Source of the DNA: Erysipelotrichaceae bacterium
GTDB lineage: Bacteria; Bacillota_I; Bacilli_A; Erysipelotrichales; Erysipelotrichaceae
Direction of reading: 5' to 3'
DNA length: 29,930 bases
NCBI GenBank assembly: GCA_016302195.1
Contig: JAEDOA010000008.1
Location: forward strand, 1 to 29,930
Shown: positions 7,996 to 15,735 of the stretch, piece after piece
Layout: each line of letters starts with the position of its first letter
Position numbering within the stretch: position 1 is the stretch's first letter
Notes under the pieces: generated by a model
What the model saw: only the letters and a program-made list of their open reading frames with translations
Told to the model about the DNA's origin: nothing
The model's database searches: none
Program-made: the position numbers and the translations under genes

Positions 7996-9191
7996 TATCT
8001 TTCCTCGCTTTTTGTTATAAAGGTAAACTGATTAACATCAATCGGAAGATGCATATACAGCTTCTGCATTGGCTTATTAGCTATCTCAACTTCATTGCCA
8101 TCCATATCAAATAATTTATCCAAAGTGAAATAAACATCCTGCCCTTTAGGATTAAATAGTCTAATTCTATCACCCTTTTTAAAATAATTTCTTACTTCAA
8201 TAAGGGCAATATGATCTTTGCAGTCAACAACATTAGCAATATATGACTGATTGGCTGTTTGAGCATTTTCATATATTTGCCCGGAAATATCAACTTTTCC
8301 TGGATAAAAACCTTCAAAAGTTGCTCGATTGGCAGCTCTAGCAATTAATGATTTACTATTATCCAAGCATTGCTGGCTGATAAAGCCTTTTTGCTGGTAT
8401 TCATCTATCAACATACGATAAGACTTTACAACCGTTGCTATATAATAGGCTGTTTTCATTCTTCCTTCTATTTTTAATGAAGCAACATTAGCCGCTAACA
8501 GCTTTTCGAAATTATCCATAACACACATATCTTTTGAGCCCATAGATAAAGGGTACTCATTTTTGTCCAGTAATTCATCATTATGATATAAATGATAATT
8601 CCAGCGGCATGACTGAGCGCAGCCACCTCTATTGGCATCTCTATTGGTTAAAAAGTTGGATATAACGCATCTGCCTGAATAATTAGCACACATGCCTCCG
8701 TGAATAAATACTTCAATAGGCATTTTTGTGTGGGAGGTAATGCTTAATAAATCATCATATTCTACCTCTCTTGCTAAAACAACTCGATCAGCGCCATTAT
8801 CTTGCCAGAATTTAATGGCCGATAAATTAGTTGTTGTCTGTTGAGTGGAAATATGAACCTCCATATTTGGCGCAACTTGCTTTGATAATTTTGCTATTGC
8901 ACTGCTAGCGCAAATAATGGCATCAACTTTAAATTCATTTAGAATTGTAAGATACTCTTTTAAGCCATCAAAATCACTATTATGAGGAATCATATTAACA
9001 GTAACGTAAACCTTTTTATTTCTCTGATGGGCATAATCTGAAGCCTGCTTAATATTATCCAAATCAAAATTGGATGCTCTTACGCGCAAAGAAAACTGTT
9101 TGCCGCCAAAATATACAGCATCAGCACCATATTCTAATGCCACTTTCAATCTATCTAAATCACCTGCCGGCGCTAATAATTCATATGCCAT
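7995..9191 (-). CDS. trhP: U32 family protein, tRNA 5-hydroxyuridine synthesis (YrrO/TrhP type)
   Basis: 398 residues of the peptidase U32 family. It opens with ELLAPAGDLDRLKVALEYGADAVYFGG, the TIM-barrel start typical of the family. The signature HGGMCANYSGRCVISNFLTNRDANRGGCAQSCRW is near the middle and holds four Cys expected to bind an Fe-S cluster. A C-terminal beta domain follows after about residue 310 (KKGDRIRLFNPKGQDVYF). In B. subtilis the YrrN and YrrO pair is needed for prephenate-dependent hydroxylation of U34 in tRNA, and here too the larger U32 protein follows a shorter one by 4 bases. The old label collagenase or protease is probably misleading. Single-chain TrhP and 23S rRNA RlhA are the closest alternatives. 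Confidence 0.87.
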   Translation of the reverse strand: MAYELLAPAGDLDRLKVALEYGADAVYFGGKQFSLRVRASNFDLDNIKQASDYAHQRNKKVYVTVNMIPHNSDFDGLKEYLTILNEFKVDAIICASSAIAKLSKQVAPNMEVHISTQQTTTNLSAIKFWQDNGADRVVLAREVEYDDLLSITSHTKMPIEVFIHGGMCANYSGRCVISNFLTNRDANRGGCAQSCRWNYHLYHNDELLDKNEYPLSMGSKDMCVMDNFEKLLAANVASLKIEGRMKTAYYIATVVKSYRMLIDEYQQKGFISQQCLDNSKSLIARAANRATFEGFYPGKVDISGQIYENAQTANQSYIANVVDCKDHIALIEVRNYFKKGDRIRLFNPKGQDVYFTLDKLFDMDGNEVEIANKPMQKLYMHLPIDVNQFTFITKSEER

Positions 9192-9195
9192 TTTT

Positions 9196-10065
9196 TTATT
9201 TCTCCAATACTGTCTGTTTAACCTCAGAAATACTCTGATAACTAATCTTATCGTTTAGCCCTAGTAATTTTTCATAGCCCAATTGCCAAGGCATATTTCC
9301 ATCAATAACCTCATGATAAATCTTTACTACTTCTAATTGATATAAATCATCCATAAATACCTGATCAAAAATAATACCAGCATAATCACTAGCAACTATT
9401 TCCTTTATCTTATCTAAACTATGCAGCATATAGCCATATAACCAGAAGCCGCTTTCTTTTTCAACCAAAGGCATTTTGATGTCTCTATTTTCTTCTTGCA
9501 GATAGTAACCATCTTTATATTGCTGATATTTATTTAAGTAAATTGAAACAAATCGCCTTTTACTGTAGCTAATTAATACCTCACCAAATACTCTTAAATA
9601 ACAATAGTTTTTAACTTTATCAGCAATTGCAGCCATCTCATTATATGGTATATCCTTGGAAATCACACAACCTGAAACACCATTATCTTTTAATAACTCT
9701 ATATCATAATAATTTGTCAATAAAGTTTCAGGAGCATAAATCGTTTTAACAGATAGCTTTAACTGATCAACTAAAACTTTAACAGCAATATCGGAAAACA
9801 GTAGAGCATCAACTTTGTTTTTTTCCAGCAACAATAAATACTGGGATAATTCTTCTATTTCTTTTTGATCATATAATCTATCAACTCTAACAATACAACC
9901 TAGATTAGCCGATTTAACCTTTTGTATTAGCTCTATTGTTTTAGAAATGTCATTATCCGTTATTGAACTGGAATAATAACTGTCAGAAACAATCACATCG
10001 TTAACTTGTAGTTGTTTAAGCTGAGTTAAACAGCTATCTGATTTAATAGCTACTATATATTTCAT
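9196..10065 (-). CDS. short U32-like protein, partner of TrhP (YrrN type)
   Basis: 289 residues. Weak barrel features similar to U32 proteins are visible: alternating strand-helix segments such as IELIQKVKSANLGCIVRVDRLYDQKEIEELSQYLLLLEKNKVDALLFSDIAV, and YAPETLLTNYYDIELLKDNGVSGCVISKDIPYNEM. The latter matches the region of U32 proteins that discusses 'hvstq' and source direction. It lacks the cysteine-rich cluster of its neighbour. The position directly upstream of the longer U32 gene, 4 bases apart, mirrors yrrN-yrrO of B. subtilis, so it probably works with it in tRNA U34 hydroxylation. It begins 1 base after the nnr stop. Function is inferred mainly from context. Confidence 0.75.
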   Translation of the reverse strand: MKYIVAIKSDSCLTQLKQLQVNDVIVSDSYYSSSITDNDISKTIELIQKVKSANLGCIVRVDRLYDQKEIEELSQYLLLLEKNKVDALLFSDIAVKVLVDQLKLSVKTIYAPETLLTNYYDIELLKDNGVSGCVISKDIPYNEMAAIADKVKNYCYLRVFGEVLISYSKRRFVSIYLNKYQQYKDGYYLQEENRDIKMPLVEKESGFWLYGYMLHSLDKIKEIVASDYAGIIFDQVFMDDLYQLEVVKIYHEVIDGNMPWQLGYEKLLGLNDKISYQSISEVKQTVLEK

Positions 10066-10066
10066 A

Positions 10067-11539
10067 TTAGTTTTTTCCTTCCATATCTGCTAATAGAATG
10101 TCAATGCATTCTATTAAGTCACTGGCAAGCAGTGAGTAACTACTGTGTTTTCTTGTCCAGTAATCTGCGGCCAAAGAATGAACGCTTACCGCAGCCACTA
10201 TACTTTCAAATTGCTTATTAGCACTATAAAAACCTGCAATAACACCTGCTAGAACATCACCTGATCCCCCTTTAGCCAGGGCATTATTGCCAAAATCATT
10301 GAACACCACATGATTTTTGTCAATCATAATCGTATTTTCCGATTTCAAAACAATGGTTAATGATGGATAAATGTGAACTATATCTGCTAAATCCTTTAAA
10401 ATAGTTTTAGCGTTATAAGGGAAGATATGCTGATACTCGCCCATATGAGGGGTAATAATAGTATTATTATTACGATTCAATAAGGCTAGATTGTTTTTCA
10501 AATAAAACAAGCCATCTGCATCAATTAAGACATCCTTATTAGTTTTTAGCACATATTGCAGCAATATTTCTGTATTTTTATTTCTCGATAGGCCAGGGCC
10601 AATCACAATTGTATCAAAGCGCTCAAAATCAAAGGTTTCCAACTGATAAATTAAATTATTTTCAATTCTAACAGTCATCGCCTCAGGCAATACTATTTTA
10701 AAAACGTCAATAACTTCACTATAAGACATTACCGTTAACAGCCCACCGCCTGACTTTAAAATAGCCTTGGCTGCCAGTATTGCAGCTCCAGTATAATTAT
10801 CACTTCCGCCAATCAATAGAATTTTTCCATAATCGCCTTTATGGGAGTGGCTTTGTCTTTGGGGAAGCATTTCCTTAACATTTTTATAGCTATATAGTTG
10901 GCCAATTGAAGGGGCTGAAGCAATGCTGTCATAACCAATTGAAATCGAAGAATAGCTTATTTTGCCACACATACTATTTGCAGGATAAAGATAATAAGCT
11001 GGTTTTGCTAGCTGAAAGGCTATTGTTTCATTGGCTTTTACAGCCTTAAACAAAACTGAGCCATCATCGCAATCAATTCCACTAGGCAAATCAGCGGCTA
11101 TAACATAATTGGCGCTATCATTAATCCAATCAATAAATAAGTCAAAAGGATAAAACACATTTTCTTTTAACTCAATTGAAAACATGCAATCAACTATCAG
11201 ATTATTAGCACTGATTTGCTGTTTTATTTCCTTTAATGAGCTATATACTTTTATATTAGTGTTTTCGACTAAGCCCTTTAGGTTACAATTGTCCCAATAG
11301 AAATGAGCCAGGCCAACTTCTTTTGAAGTCTTTTTAGCTAACAATTCAGCTAAAATTACCCCAATATCCCCACTAACCGAATTAGAACAAACGATAAGTA
11401 TATTCTTATCCTCTCTTTGGCTGATATTTTCAAATAGGCAAACAGCACAACAAAGCAGTAAATCATAATCACTTAAATGATTTACTTCTCTTTCCTTATT
11501 AATAATTTGAAAAATCTGATCGCGTTTAAATACCTTCAT
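10067..11539 (-). CDS. nnr: bifunctional NAD(P)HX epimerase/dehydratase
   Basis: 490-residue fusion that repairs hydrated NADH and NADPH. The N-terminal YjeF_N half (about 1-215) would epimerise R- and S-NADHX. It shows a Rossmann core (NILIVCSNSVSGDIGVILAELL) and DLPSGIDCDDGSV at 149-161, where family members bind potassium and substrate. The C-terminal ribokinase-like half (about 225-490) is the ADP- or ATP-dependent dehydratase: HKGDYGKILLIGGSDNYTGAAILAAKAIL, VIGPGLSRN, TPHMGEY, and ALAKGGSGDVLAGVIAG near 417-433. Both halves are complete, though the N-terminal one is weak at its start: the usual YxLM-type N-terminal motif reads HLSDYDLLLCCAV. It lies between yhaM (7 bases) and the short U32 gene (1 base). 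Confidence 0.93.
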   Translation of the reverse strand: MKVFKRDQIFQIINKEREVNHLSDYDLLLCCAVCLFENISQREDKNILIVCSNSVSGDIGVILAELLAKKTSKEVGLAHFYWDNCNLKGLVENTNIKVYSSLKEIKQQISANNLIVDCMFSIELKENVFYPFDLFIDWINDSANYVIAADLPSGIDCDDGSVLFKAVKANETIAFQLAKPAYYLYPANSMCGKISYSSISIGYDSIASAPSIGQLYSYKNVKEMLPQRQSHSHKGDYGKILLIGGSDNYTGAAILAAKAILKSGGGLLTVMSYSEVIDVFKIVLPEAMTVRIENNLIYQLETFDFERFDTIVIGPGLSRNKNTEILLQYVLKTNKDVLIDADGLFYLKNNLALLNRNNNTIITPHMGEYQHIFPYNAKTILKDLADIVHIYPSLTIVLKSENTIMIDKNHVVFNDFGNNALAKGGSGDVLAGVIAGFYSANKQFESIVAAVSVHSLAADYWTRKHSSYSLLASDLIECIDILLADMEGKN

Positions 11540-11546
11540 ATTTTTA

Positions 11547-12473
11547 TTATAAATTGTGTTTGTAGAAACTTCTATTATCTAACGCAAATAATCTTGATGT
11601 GAATTCATTTGGTTTTACTGTCTGAAGTTCTTTCTCAATCATTGTTAATTTTGCATCAATATCATCGATAAAATGTAGGGCTTCTGCCTCAATAATCATT
11701 GGTAATACAGGCGAACCAAATTCATATTGGCCATGATGGGACAAAACCATATGCCTTAATAAAGTCACTTCCTGACCTTCTATTTGAAGCTGATCTGCTG
11801 TCTGCTGGATTATGGTTTGGGAAATAGAAATATGCCCTAGTAGCTTACCTTCTACTGTATATTCAGTTACGGGACCTGTTTTAAGTTCTATTACCTTTCC
11901 AATATCGTGAAGCAGTACGCCACTAATTAACAAATCTCTGTTTAAGGATTTATAGTTTTCACACATACTATTTGCCAAATGAAGCATTGAATAGACATGT
12001 GTAGCTAGTCCGCTGACAAATTCGTGATGGTTTTTGGCGGCAGCAGCGGAAAAATAAATCTCATTGTGATATTGACGATATATCGAATTGACAATTCGAA
12101 ACAAATTCTGATTATTTATTGAACCAATCTGGCTGTCTATATACTGCTGCAGCTGTTGCTTTGAATAAGGGCCCTTATTTACAAAAAGACTATAATCAAT
12201 AGGCTGTTGTGGTAATGAAATGGAGTTAATTTTAATTTGAAGATTGTCTTTATAGTTGATAACATCACCTTTAACAACCAAAACCTTACCTACCTCTATT
12301 ATTTCACTTTGGGCAGGTTTAACATCCCATAATTTTCCCTCAATACTTCCGCTTTGATCTTTCAATGTGATAGAAAGATATGGTGCTTTTGAATTGGTAA
12401 CTCCAGCCTTAACCTGAAATATTAATAATGGCATTTCTATAGAAGCCCCTGCTTTTAATTCACTAATTGTCAT
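11547..12473 (-). CDS. yhaM: 3'-5' exoribonuclease YhaM family (OB fold plus HD domain)
   Basis: 308 residues. The N-terminal OB-fold (about 10-85) binds nucleic acid, with LSITLKDQSGSIEGKLWDVK as its core. The HD domain follows after about 150, with ATHVYSM and LLHDIGKV providing the metal-binding His and His-Asp, and a later LSHHGQYEFGSPV that also holds ligands. In B. subtilis and relatives YhaM trims single-stranded RNA 3' ends and can act on DNA. Length and domain order fit. The start overlaps the end of recX by 11 bases, so the pair is probably coupled. An RNA decay enzyme in an operon of RNA-modifying genes is a fitting context. Confidence 0.92.
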   Translation of the reverse strand: MTISELKAGASIEMPLLIFQVKAGVTNSKAPYLSITLKDQSGSIEGKLWDVKPAQSEIIEVGKVLVVKGDVINYKDNLQIKINSISLPQQPIDYSLFVNKGPYSKQQLQQYIDSQIGSINNQNLFRIVNSIYRQYHNEIYFSAAAAKNHHEFVSGLATHVYSMLHLANSMCENYKSLNRDLLISGVLLHDIGKVIELKTGPVTEYTVEGKLLGHISISQTIIQQTADQLQIEGQEVTLLRHMVLSHHGQYEFGSPVLPMIIEAEALHFIDDIDAKLTMIEKELQTVKPNEFTSRLFALDNRSFYKHNL

Positions 12474-13260
12474 CCTGTAAATTCCTTTCTAATAGATTTG
12501 TTATTACTTCGCTATTGAATCCTTTACTAAAAAGATATTTGTAGCACATTTCCTTCAATTTTTTATCTTTATATTTTTTTCTATATTGACGAAGTATTTT
12601 TGTTAAATGATATTGCCCCGCTTCAATCTGCTGATTATCATCGTAAGATAGATTAAGCTTTTCGACAACTTCATCACAGTTGGTAAATCCTTCAGAAACA
12701 AGCTTCTGCTTGATATCATATATTTTTTGTTTATATGACATATTCCTTTGACTTTTTTCGATTTGGATAGCCTTTGCAAGGGCTCTTTGAAACTCTTCGT
12801 TAGAATCTACCTTTAGAAGTGCATCTTGAATCAAGCTGGAATCTAAGCCTCTTTCTTTCAAGGTTGAAGCAGTTTTTAGTTTTCCCTTTAGTTTAAGCTG
12901 ATCACTATAGAACTGTGATTCAATAACTCTATTTATATCAAGATAGCCAGCTGATGATAATGTTGTGATAACTCTTTGAGAGATATCACTTGATAAATCA
13001 TCAAACTGATTTAAATACTGACTAATCTCCTTGGCAGTCAAATCCTTATTAGCGAGTTTTTTTAAACACTTAGTCAGGCAAAAGAAATACTTGTGACTAT
13101 TCTCTAAATATTCAATATCATCATCGCTTAATTCTTTATCAACCTGAATTCTTCTGCTGTCAAAATCATCTAGTGAAATCTTATAATCAACCTTATAATC
13201 ATCATTTATTGCCTTTATAACAACAAAATCATTTTGATAATTTATCTTCTTTACTATCAT
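12463..13260 (-). CDS. recX: regulatory protein RecX
   Basis: 265 residues made of repeated three-helix units, as in Firmicutes RecX, with an N-terminal beta extension (residues 1-50). The segment LANKDLTAKEISQYLNQF and the later GYLDINRVIESQFYSDQLKLKGKLKTASTLKERGLDSSLIQDAL show the usual RecX pattern: short helix, YLdD-type turn, helix, then LxxRGL. RecX modulates RecA filament growth on single-stranded DNA in the cytoplasm. Its start is 1 base after the HAD gene stop. recA itself is not in the window. Confidence 0.9.
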   Translation of the reverse strand: MIVKKINYQNDFVVIKAINDDYKVDYKISLDDFDSRRIQVDKELSDDDIEYLENSHKYFFCLTKCLKKLANKDLTAKEISQYLNQFDDLSSDISQRVITTLSSAGYLDINRVIESQFYSDQLKLKGKLKTASTLKERGLDSSLIQDALLKVDSNEEFQRALAKAIQIEKSQRNMSYKQKIYDIKQKLVSEGFTNCDEVVEKLNLSYDDNQQIEAGQYHLTKILRQYRKKYKDKKLKEMCYKYLFSKGFNSEVITNLLERNLQDDN

Positions 13261-13261
13261 A

Positions 13262-13834
13262 CTAATCTAATTTGTCCCAAACTTTTACTTTTCCTTTAAC
13301 TACTAAAAATGGCTGCTTAGCTAATCGAGCTAAGTAGACATCACTATAGGAATCTGAATAAAACTGGTCAATATCCTTAGTACTATAGCCTTGTTGAACA
13401 AAACGAACAACTTTCTGATTGCGATTGCAGTTTAAAGATAAAATCTCTCCAGTATTTTTATCAACCTCAGATGCTATCAAAGTGTTGATTTTTAATCTAG
13501 AGCAGCCTTCTTTGATTAAAAAGTAGGGAGATGCGCTGATAACAATATCATCGTCTTTATGATTATTCAAATACCAGTCATTGATATAAATAATGTTCTC
13601 ATCCCAGAACTGTTTAACCAAAGCATCAACATCATCCAGATTATTTAAGAAAACATATAAATGTCTTTTCATTTCTGTAATATCTATTTTTTTAAGGAAA
13701 TATAAAACAAAACCTTTAATATTTTCAGGTAAACATTTCAACATTTTTATTGGATGTTTTCTAAAACAGAATAGATAAAACTGTTCAGTAGAGTCTTTTT
13801 GATAGATTGTTTTGTCCCAATCGTAAACATTCAT
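13262..13834 (-). CDS. HAD-superfamily phosphatase, SerB/HAD-IB-like
   Basis: 190-residue soluble phosphatase-like protein. The nucleophile motif is DWDKT at residues 5-9 (D5 and D7). The segment with VISASPYFLI gives motif II, and YSDSYSDVYLARLAKQPFLV near the C-terminus gives motif III/IV, a form of GDsxsDxxml. A helical cap sits between about 15 and 85. The pattern is that of HAD-IB enzymes related to phosphoserine phosphatase. The substrate is not predictable. It is the first gene of the long operon running to 5537, with an extended -10 promoter just upstream and the plus-strand small-RNA locus diverging from it. Confidence 0.85.
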   Translation of the reverse strand: MNVYDWDKTIYQKDSTEQFYLFCFRKHPIKMLKCLPENIKGFVLYFLKKIDITEMKRHLYVFLNNLDDVDALVKQFWDENIIYINDWYLNNHKDDDIVISASPYFLIKEGCSRLKINTLIASEVDKNTGEILSLNCNRNQKVVRFVQQGYSTKDIDQFYSDSYSDVYLARLAKQPFLVVKGKVKVWDKLD

Positions 13835-13858
13835 AAAAACACCTGCCTTACTATAAAG

Positions 13859-13867
13859 ATTTTACCA
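13859..13867 (-). promoter_or_regulatory. extended -10 promoter of the HAD-recX-yhaM-nnr operon
   Basis: The minus strand reads TGGTAAAAT, an extended -10, 25 bases upstream of the HAD gene start. It is followed by GCAGGTG near the start as a weak ribosome site. No good -35 is seen. It lies back to back with the promoter of small-RNA unit 1. Confidence 0.4.
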
Positions 13868-13906
13868 CAAATCATATTCTTTTTTTACTTTATCTAAAAA
13901 TTCAAA

Positions 13907-14035
13907 TCACATTATTTCACAAAACAATACCATTATTAAACGATTATTGTAAGTTATCATATACTTGCAAGTAATAAATAGAGTGCTTGCTGAAATATTC
14001 TCCTTTCTATTTCAAATATTTTATCCCCCCTTTAA
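13907..14035 (+). repeat. tandem repeat unit, copy 1 (promoter plus C-rich RNA body)
   Basis: This 129-base unit is repeated, diverged, at 14109-14240. Shared blocks in the same order are: TCACATT(A/T)TTTCACAAAA at the left end; TT(A/C)AACGAT; a TATACT -10-like box; a GCAAG...CTTGC inverted repeat; the block AATATTCTCCTTTCTATTTC; AATATTT; and a run of C followed by TTTAA. The conservation covers promoter-like as well as transcribed-like parts, so a whole gene seems to have been duplicated. Confidence 0.85.
13936..13965 (+). promoter_or_regulatory. putative promoter of small RNA copy 1
   Basis: TTAAAC, 18 bases, TATACT. The TATACT box and the TT(A/C)AACGAT block recur in copy 2 (TATACT at 14157-14162), which supports selection on this segment although the -35 match is poor and the spacing differs between copies. 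Confidence 0.45.
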
Positions 14036-14109
14036 TTAAATTAAAAATGAACCGGGTAAAACCCAGAGAAATAAGTTTCCTGTCATAATAGATGGAAACT
14101 TATTTTTTT
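13972..14109 (+). ncRNA. candidate C-rich small RNA, copy 1
   Basis: Predicted transcript of about 138 bases from a start roughly 7 bases after TATACT (13960-13965; weak -35 TTAAAC at 13936, 18-base spacer) to the T run at 14109. It contains an AATATT...AATATT hairpin whose loop shows CTCCTTTC, a single-stranded tail of six C followed by TTTAATTAA, a small GGGT/ACCC hairpin, and an intrinsic terminator. Both C-rich stretches are complementary to Shine-Dalgarno sequences, as in known Firmicutes regulatory RNAs with UCCC motifs. No open reading frame with a ribosome site is present on either strand that is shared by the two copies. Transcription is inferred, not shown. Confidence 0.55.
14070..14109 (+). 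terminator. intrinsic terminator of small RNA copy 1
   Basis: AATAAGTTTCC (14070-14080) pairs perfectly with GGAAACTTATT (14094-14104), followed by a T run ending at 14109. The T tract is on the plus strand only; the other side reads ATTTCTC on the minus strand, so the signal points to plus-strand transcription. Confidence 0.8.
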
Positions 14110-14240
14110 CACATTTTTTCACAAAATTGTAACATTTTTCAACGATAATCTTTTTTTATACTAATAATGCAAGTAGAAAAAAAGACTTGCAAAACTAACA
14201 AATATTCTCCTTTCTATTTCGAATATTTATCCCCCTTTAA
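14109..14240 (+). repeat. tandem repeat unit, copy 2
   Basis: Diverged second copy of 13907-14035. The left-end block, the AACGAT block, TATACT at 14157, the GCAAGT/ACTTGC inverted repeat (14169-14190), the CTCCTTTC block, GAATATTT and five C followed by TTTAA are all kept. The spacers between blocks vary. Confidence 0.85.
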
Positions 14241-14268
14241 AAAAAGAAGAGCATGAGCTCTTTTTTTT
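14169..14268 (+). ncRNA. candidate C-rich small RNA, copy 2
   Basis: Predicted transcript of about 100 bases. It starts near the G at 14169, giving a 5' hairpin GCAAGT/ACTTGC. An AAATATTC/GAATATTT hairpin follows at 14200-14228 with CTCCTTTC in its loop. Next come ATCCCCC and TTTAA as a single-stranded tail, and then a GAGC/GCTC terminator. It is more compact than copy 1 and lacks its GGGT/ACCC hairpin. The -10 is TATACT (14157); the -35 is weak. Function is inferred from the architecture and the C-rich motifs only. Confidence 0.55.
14247..14268 (+). terminator. intrinsic terminator, bidirectional, end of small RNA copy 2
   Basis: AAGAGC, loop ATGA, GCTCTT, then eight T on the plus strand. 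The A-rich left side also gives a T tract on the minus strand, so it can act as a second stop for thymidine kinase transcripts. Confidence 0.8.
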
Positions 14269-14275
14269 GTTATAA

Positions 14276-14304
14276 AAGGGGGCAATTTATTCATCTGCCC
14301 CCTT
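14276..14304 (-). terminator. intrinsic terminator of the phn-tdk operon
   Basis: On the minus strand AAGGGGGCA (14304-14296) pairs perfectly with TGCCCCCTT (14284-14276), followed by TTTTATA. It starts 17 bases after the thymidine kinase stop. Confidence 0.88.
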
Positions 14305-14320
14305 ACAAGTAGTCATTATT

Positions 14321-14908
14321 TTATAAAGTGTCGTCTCTTGTTTTATTTTCAACAATCATCTTATGCCAGCAATTATAACACATGCTTTCGTAGACATCAT
14401 TTCCCCCAATAACAACCTGTGAACCGCCCGTACAAACATGGCCAGTTTCATCAAATCTAGCGTTGACAATAGCCTTTGCTCCACAACGGCAAATTGATTT
14501 AATCTCCGTTATTGAATCAGCTAGTTCGAATAAACGCTTACTGCCTGGAAATAAATGGGTTAAAAAATCAGCTCTTAAACCAAAGCACAATACTGGAATA
14601 TTCTTGTCAGAAACAATCATTCTTAGCTGATCGACCTGGCTTTCAGTTAAGAATTGACATTCATCGCAAATAATAACATCCACATTCTCTGGTAATTTTT
14701 CTAAAATACTGTCATTTGTTTCAATAACATCAGCTTGGGCTTGTAAGCCGATACGGCTTTTCAATATCGCCTTACCATCACGATCATCTACTGCTGATTT
14801 TATCAGCCAGACTTTTTTACCCTTTTCTTCATAGTTAAACTTTGTCATCAAAGCATTAGCTGTTTTGCTTGAGCCCATTGCTCCAAATTTAAAATACAAT
14901 TTCGCCAT
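14321..14908 (-). CDS. tdk: thymidine kinase (type II)
   Basis: 195-residue cytosolic enzyme phosphorylating thymidine with ATP for nucleoside salvage. The P-loop GAMGSSKT is at residues 9-16; canonical members have GpMfsGKs, so the SSKT form is slightly unusual but lysine and threonine are kept. ICDECQFL in the middle carries the catalytic Glu. CRCG and CYNC near the C-terminus would form the structural zinc site. VVIGGNDVYESMCYNCW matches the family's substrate-lasso end. The start lies 2 bases after the stop of the second permease gene, so it seems to be co-transcribed with the phosphonate-type importer. That is an unusual partner. Confidence 0.93.
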   Translation of the reverse strand: MAKLYFKFGAMGSSKTANALMTKFNYEEKGKKVWLIKSAVDDRDGKAILKSRIGLQAQADVIETNDSILEKLPENVDVIICDECQFLTESQVDQLRMIVSDKNIPVLCFGLRADFLTHLFPGSKRLFELADSITEIKSICRCGAKAIVNARFDETGHVCTGGSQVVIGGNDVYESMCYNCWHKMIVENKTRDDTL

Positions 14909-14910
14909 AA

Positions 14911-15735
14911 TTAATCCTTACTTCCTGCCAGTTTTCTTCTTACGCTAGTAGAGAACCATTCTAACAATAAAGTCATAATAATGATACCCAATAACATAGC
15001 TCCACAGTCATTCCATCTTCTAGCTCCAATTGCGAAGATTAGTTGAGCTCCAATACCACCAGCTTGAACAATACCTAAAATAGTCGCATTTTTAACATTA
15101 ATATCCAAACGATATAATACTATTGAAATAATATTAGAACTCAATTGAGGAATAATTCCATATCTGATTTTCTCAAATGTTGAACAGCCAGCGGCATCCA
15201 AAGCTTCGGTTATACCTGGATTTAAGTCTTCAATAGCTTCTATTAACAGTTTTGATAACATACCAACTGAACCAACTGTCATAGATAGAACGCCGGCAAA
15301 AGCACCTGGTCCAATTGATTTAACAAACATGATACCAAGCATAAAGGCTGGGAAAGCTCTGATAATGGAAATAATTGTAAGCACAATTGAATTAACCCAC
15401 TTAGGACAAATATTTCTGCTTGCTAAAAAAGCAAGTGGAATAGATATTACTACACCTAAAACAGTGCCCAAAAAAGCAATTGCCAATGTTTCAAAAAGCA
15501 TATACAACAAACCATATTGGGTTAAGTTGGTTATCAAGCTTAATGATGGGGTAAACAAGCCTTTAAATGCGCTTAAAGCTATCATCAAACCTTTAGGATT
15601 AATGCCCTTAAAAGTGATGGTGATAGATATTAGAATATATATAATTACTATAGATAAGAAGATAGCAACAAATTTTGGCCAGCTCTTAGGAAATTTTTCT
15701 AATTGCTGATCTATACTTAAACGATTATTACTCAT
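14911..15735 (-). CDS. phnE: phosphonate-type ABC transporter permease (second PhnE)
   Basis: 274-residue inner-membrane permease with about six hydrophobic segments. EALDAAGCSTFEKIRYGIIPQ near residues 185-205 is the EAA loop that contacts the ATPase. Sequence from IIRAFPAFMLGIMFVKSIGPGAFAGVLSMTVGSVGMLSKLLIEAIEDLNPGITEAL follows the PhnE pattern. ORF start overlaps the end of the first permease gene by 4 bases, and the two proteins are clearly related, so they should form a heterodimeric channel. Upstream partners are phnC and phnD. Confidence 0.9.
   Translation of the reverse strand: MSNNRLSIDQQLEKFPKSWPKFVAIFLSIVIIYILISITITFKGINPKGLMIALSAFKGLFTPSLSLITNLTQYGLLYMLFETLAIAFLGTVLGVVISIPLAFLASRNICPKWVNSIVLTIISIIRAFPAFMLGIMFVKSIGPGAFAGVLSMTVGSVGMLSKLLIEAIEDLNPGITEALDAAGCSTFEKIRYGIIPQLSSNIISIVLYRLDINVKNATILGIVQAGGIGAQLIFAIGARRWNDCGAMLLGIIIMTLLLEWFSTSVRRKLAGSKD

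Noticed and set aside
14109..14240. Possible leader peptide on the minus strand of the tandem units, because AGAAAGGAGAATATTT looks like a ribosome site
   Set aside because: Copy 2 gives only a 20-codon frame from a TTG and copy 1 has no start in the same position; the frame is not shared. The T tract of the copy-1 terminator points to the plus strand.
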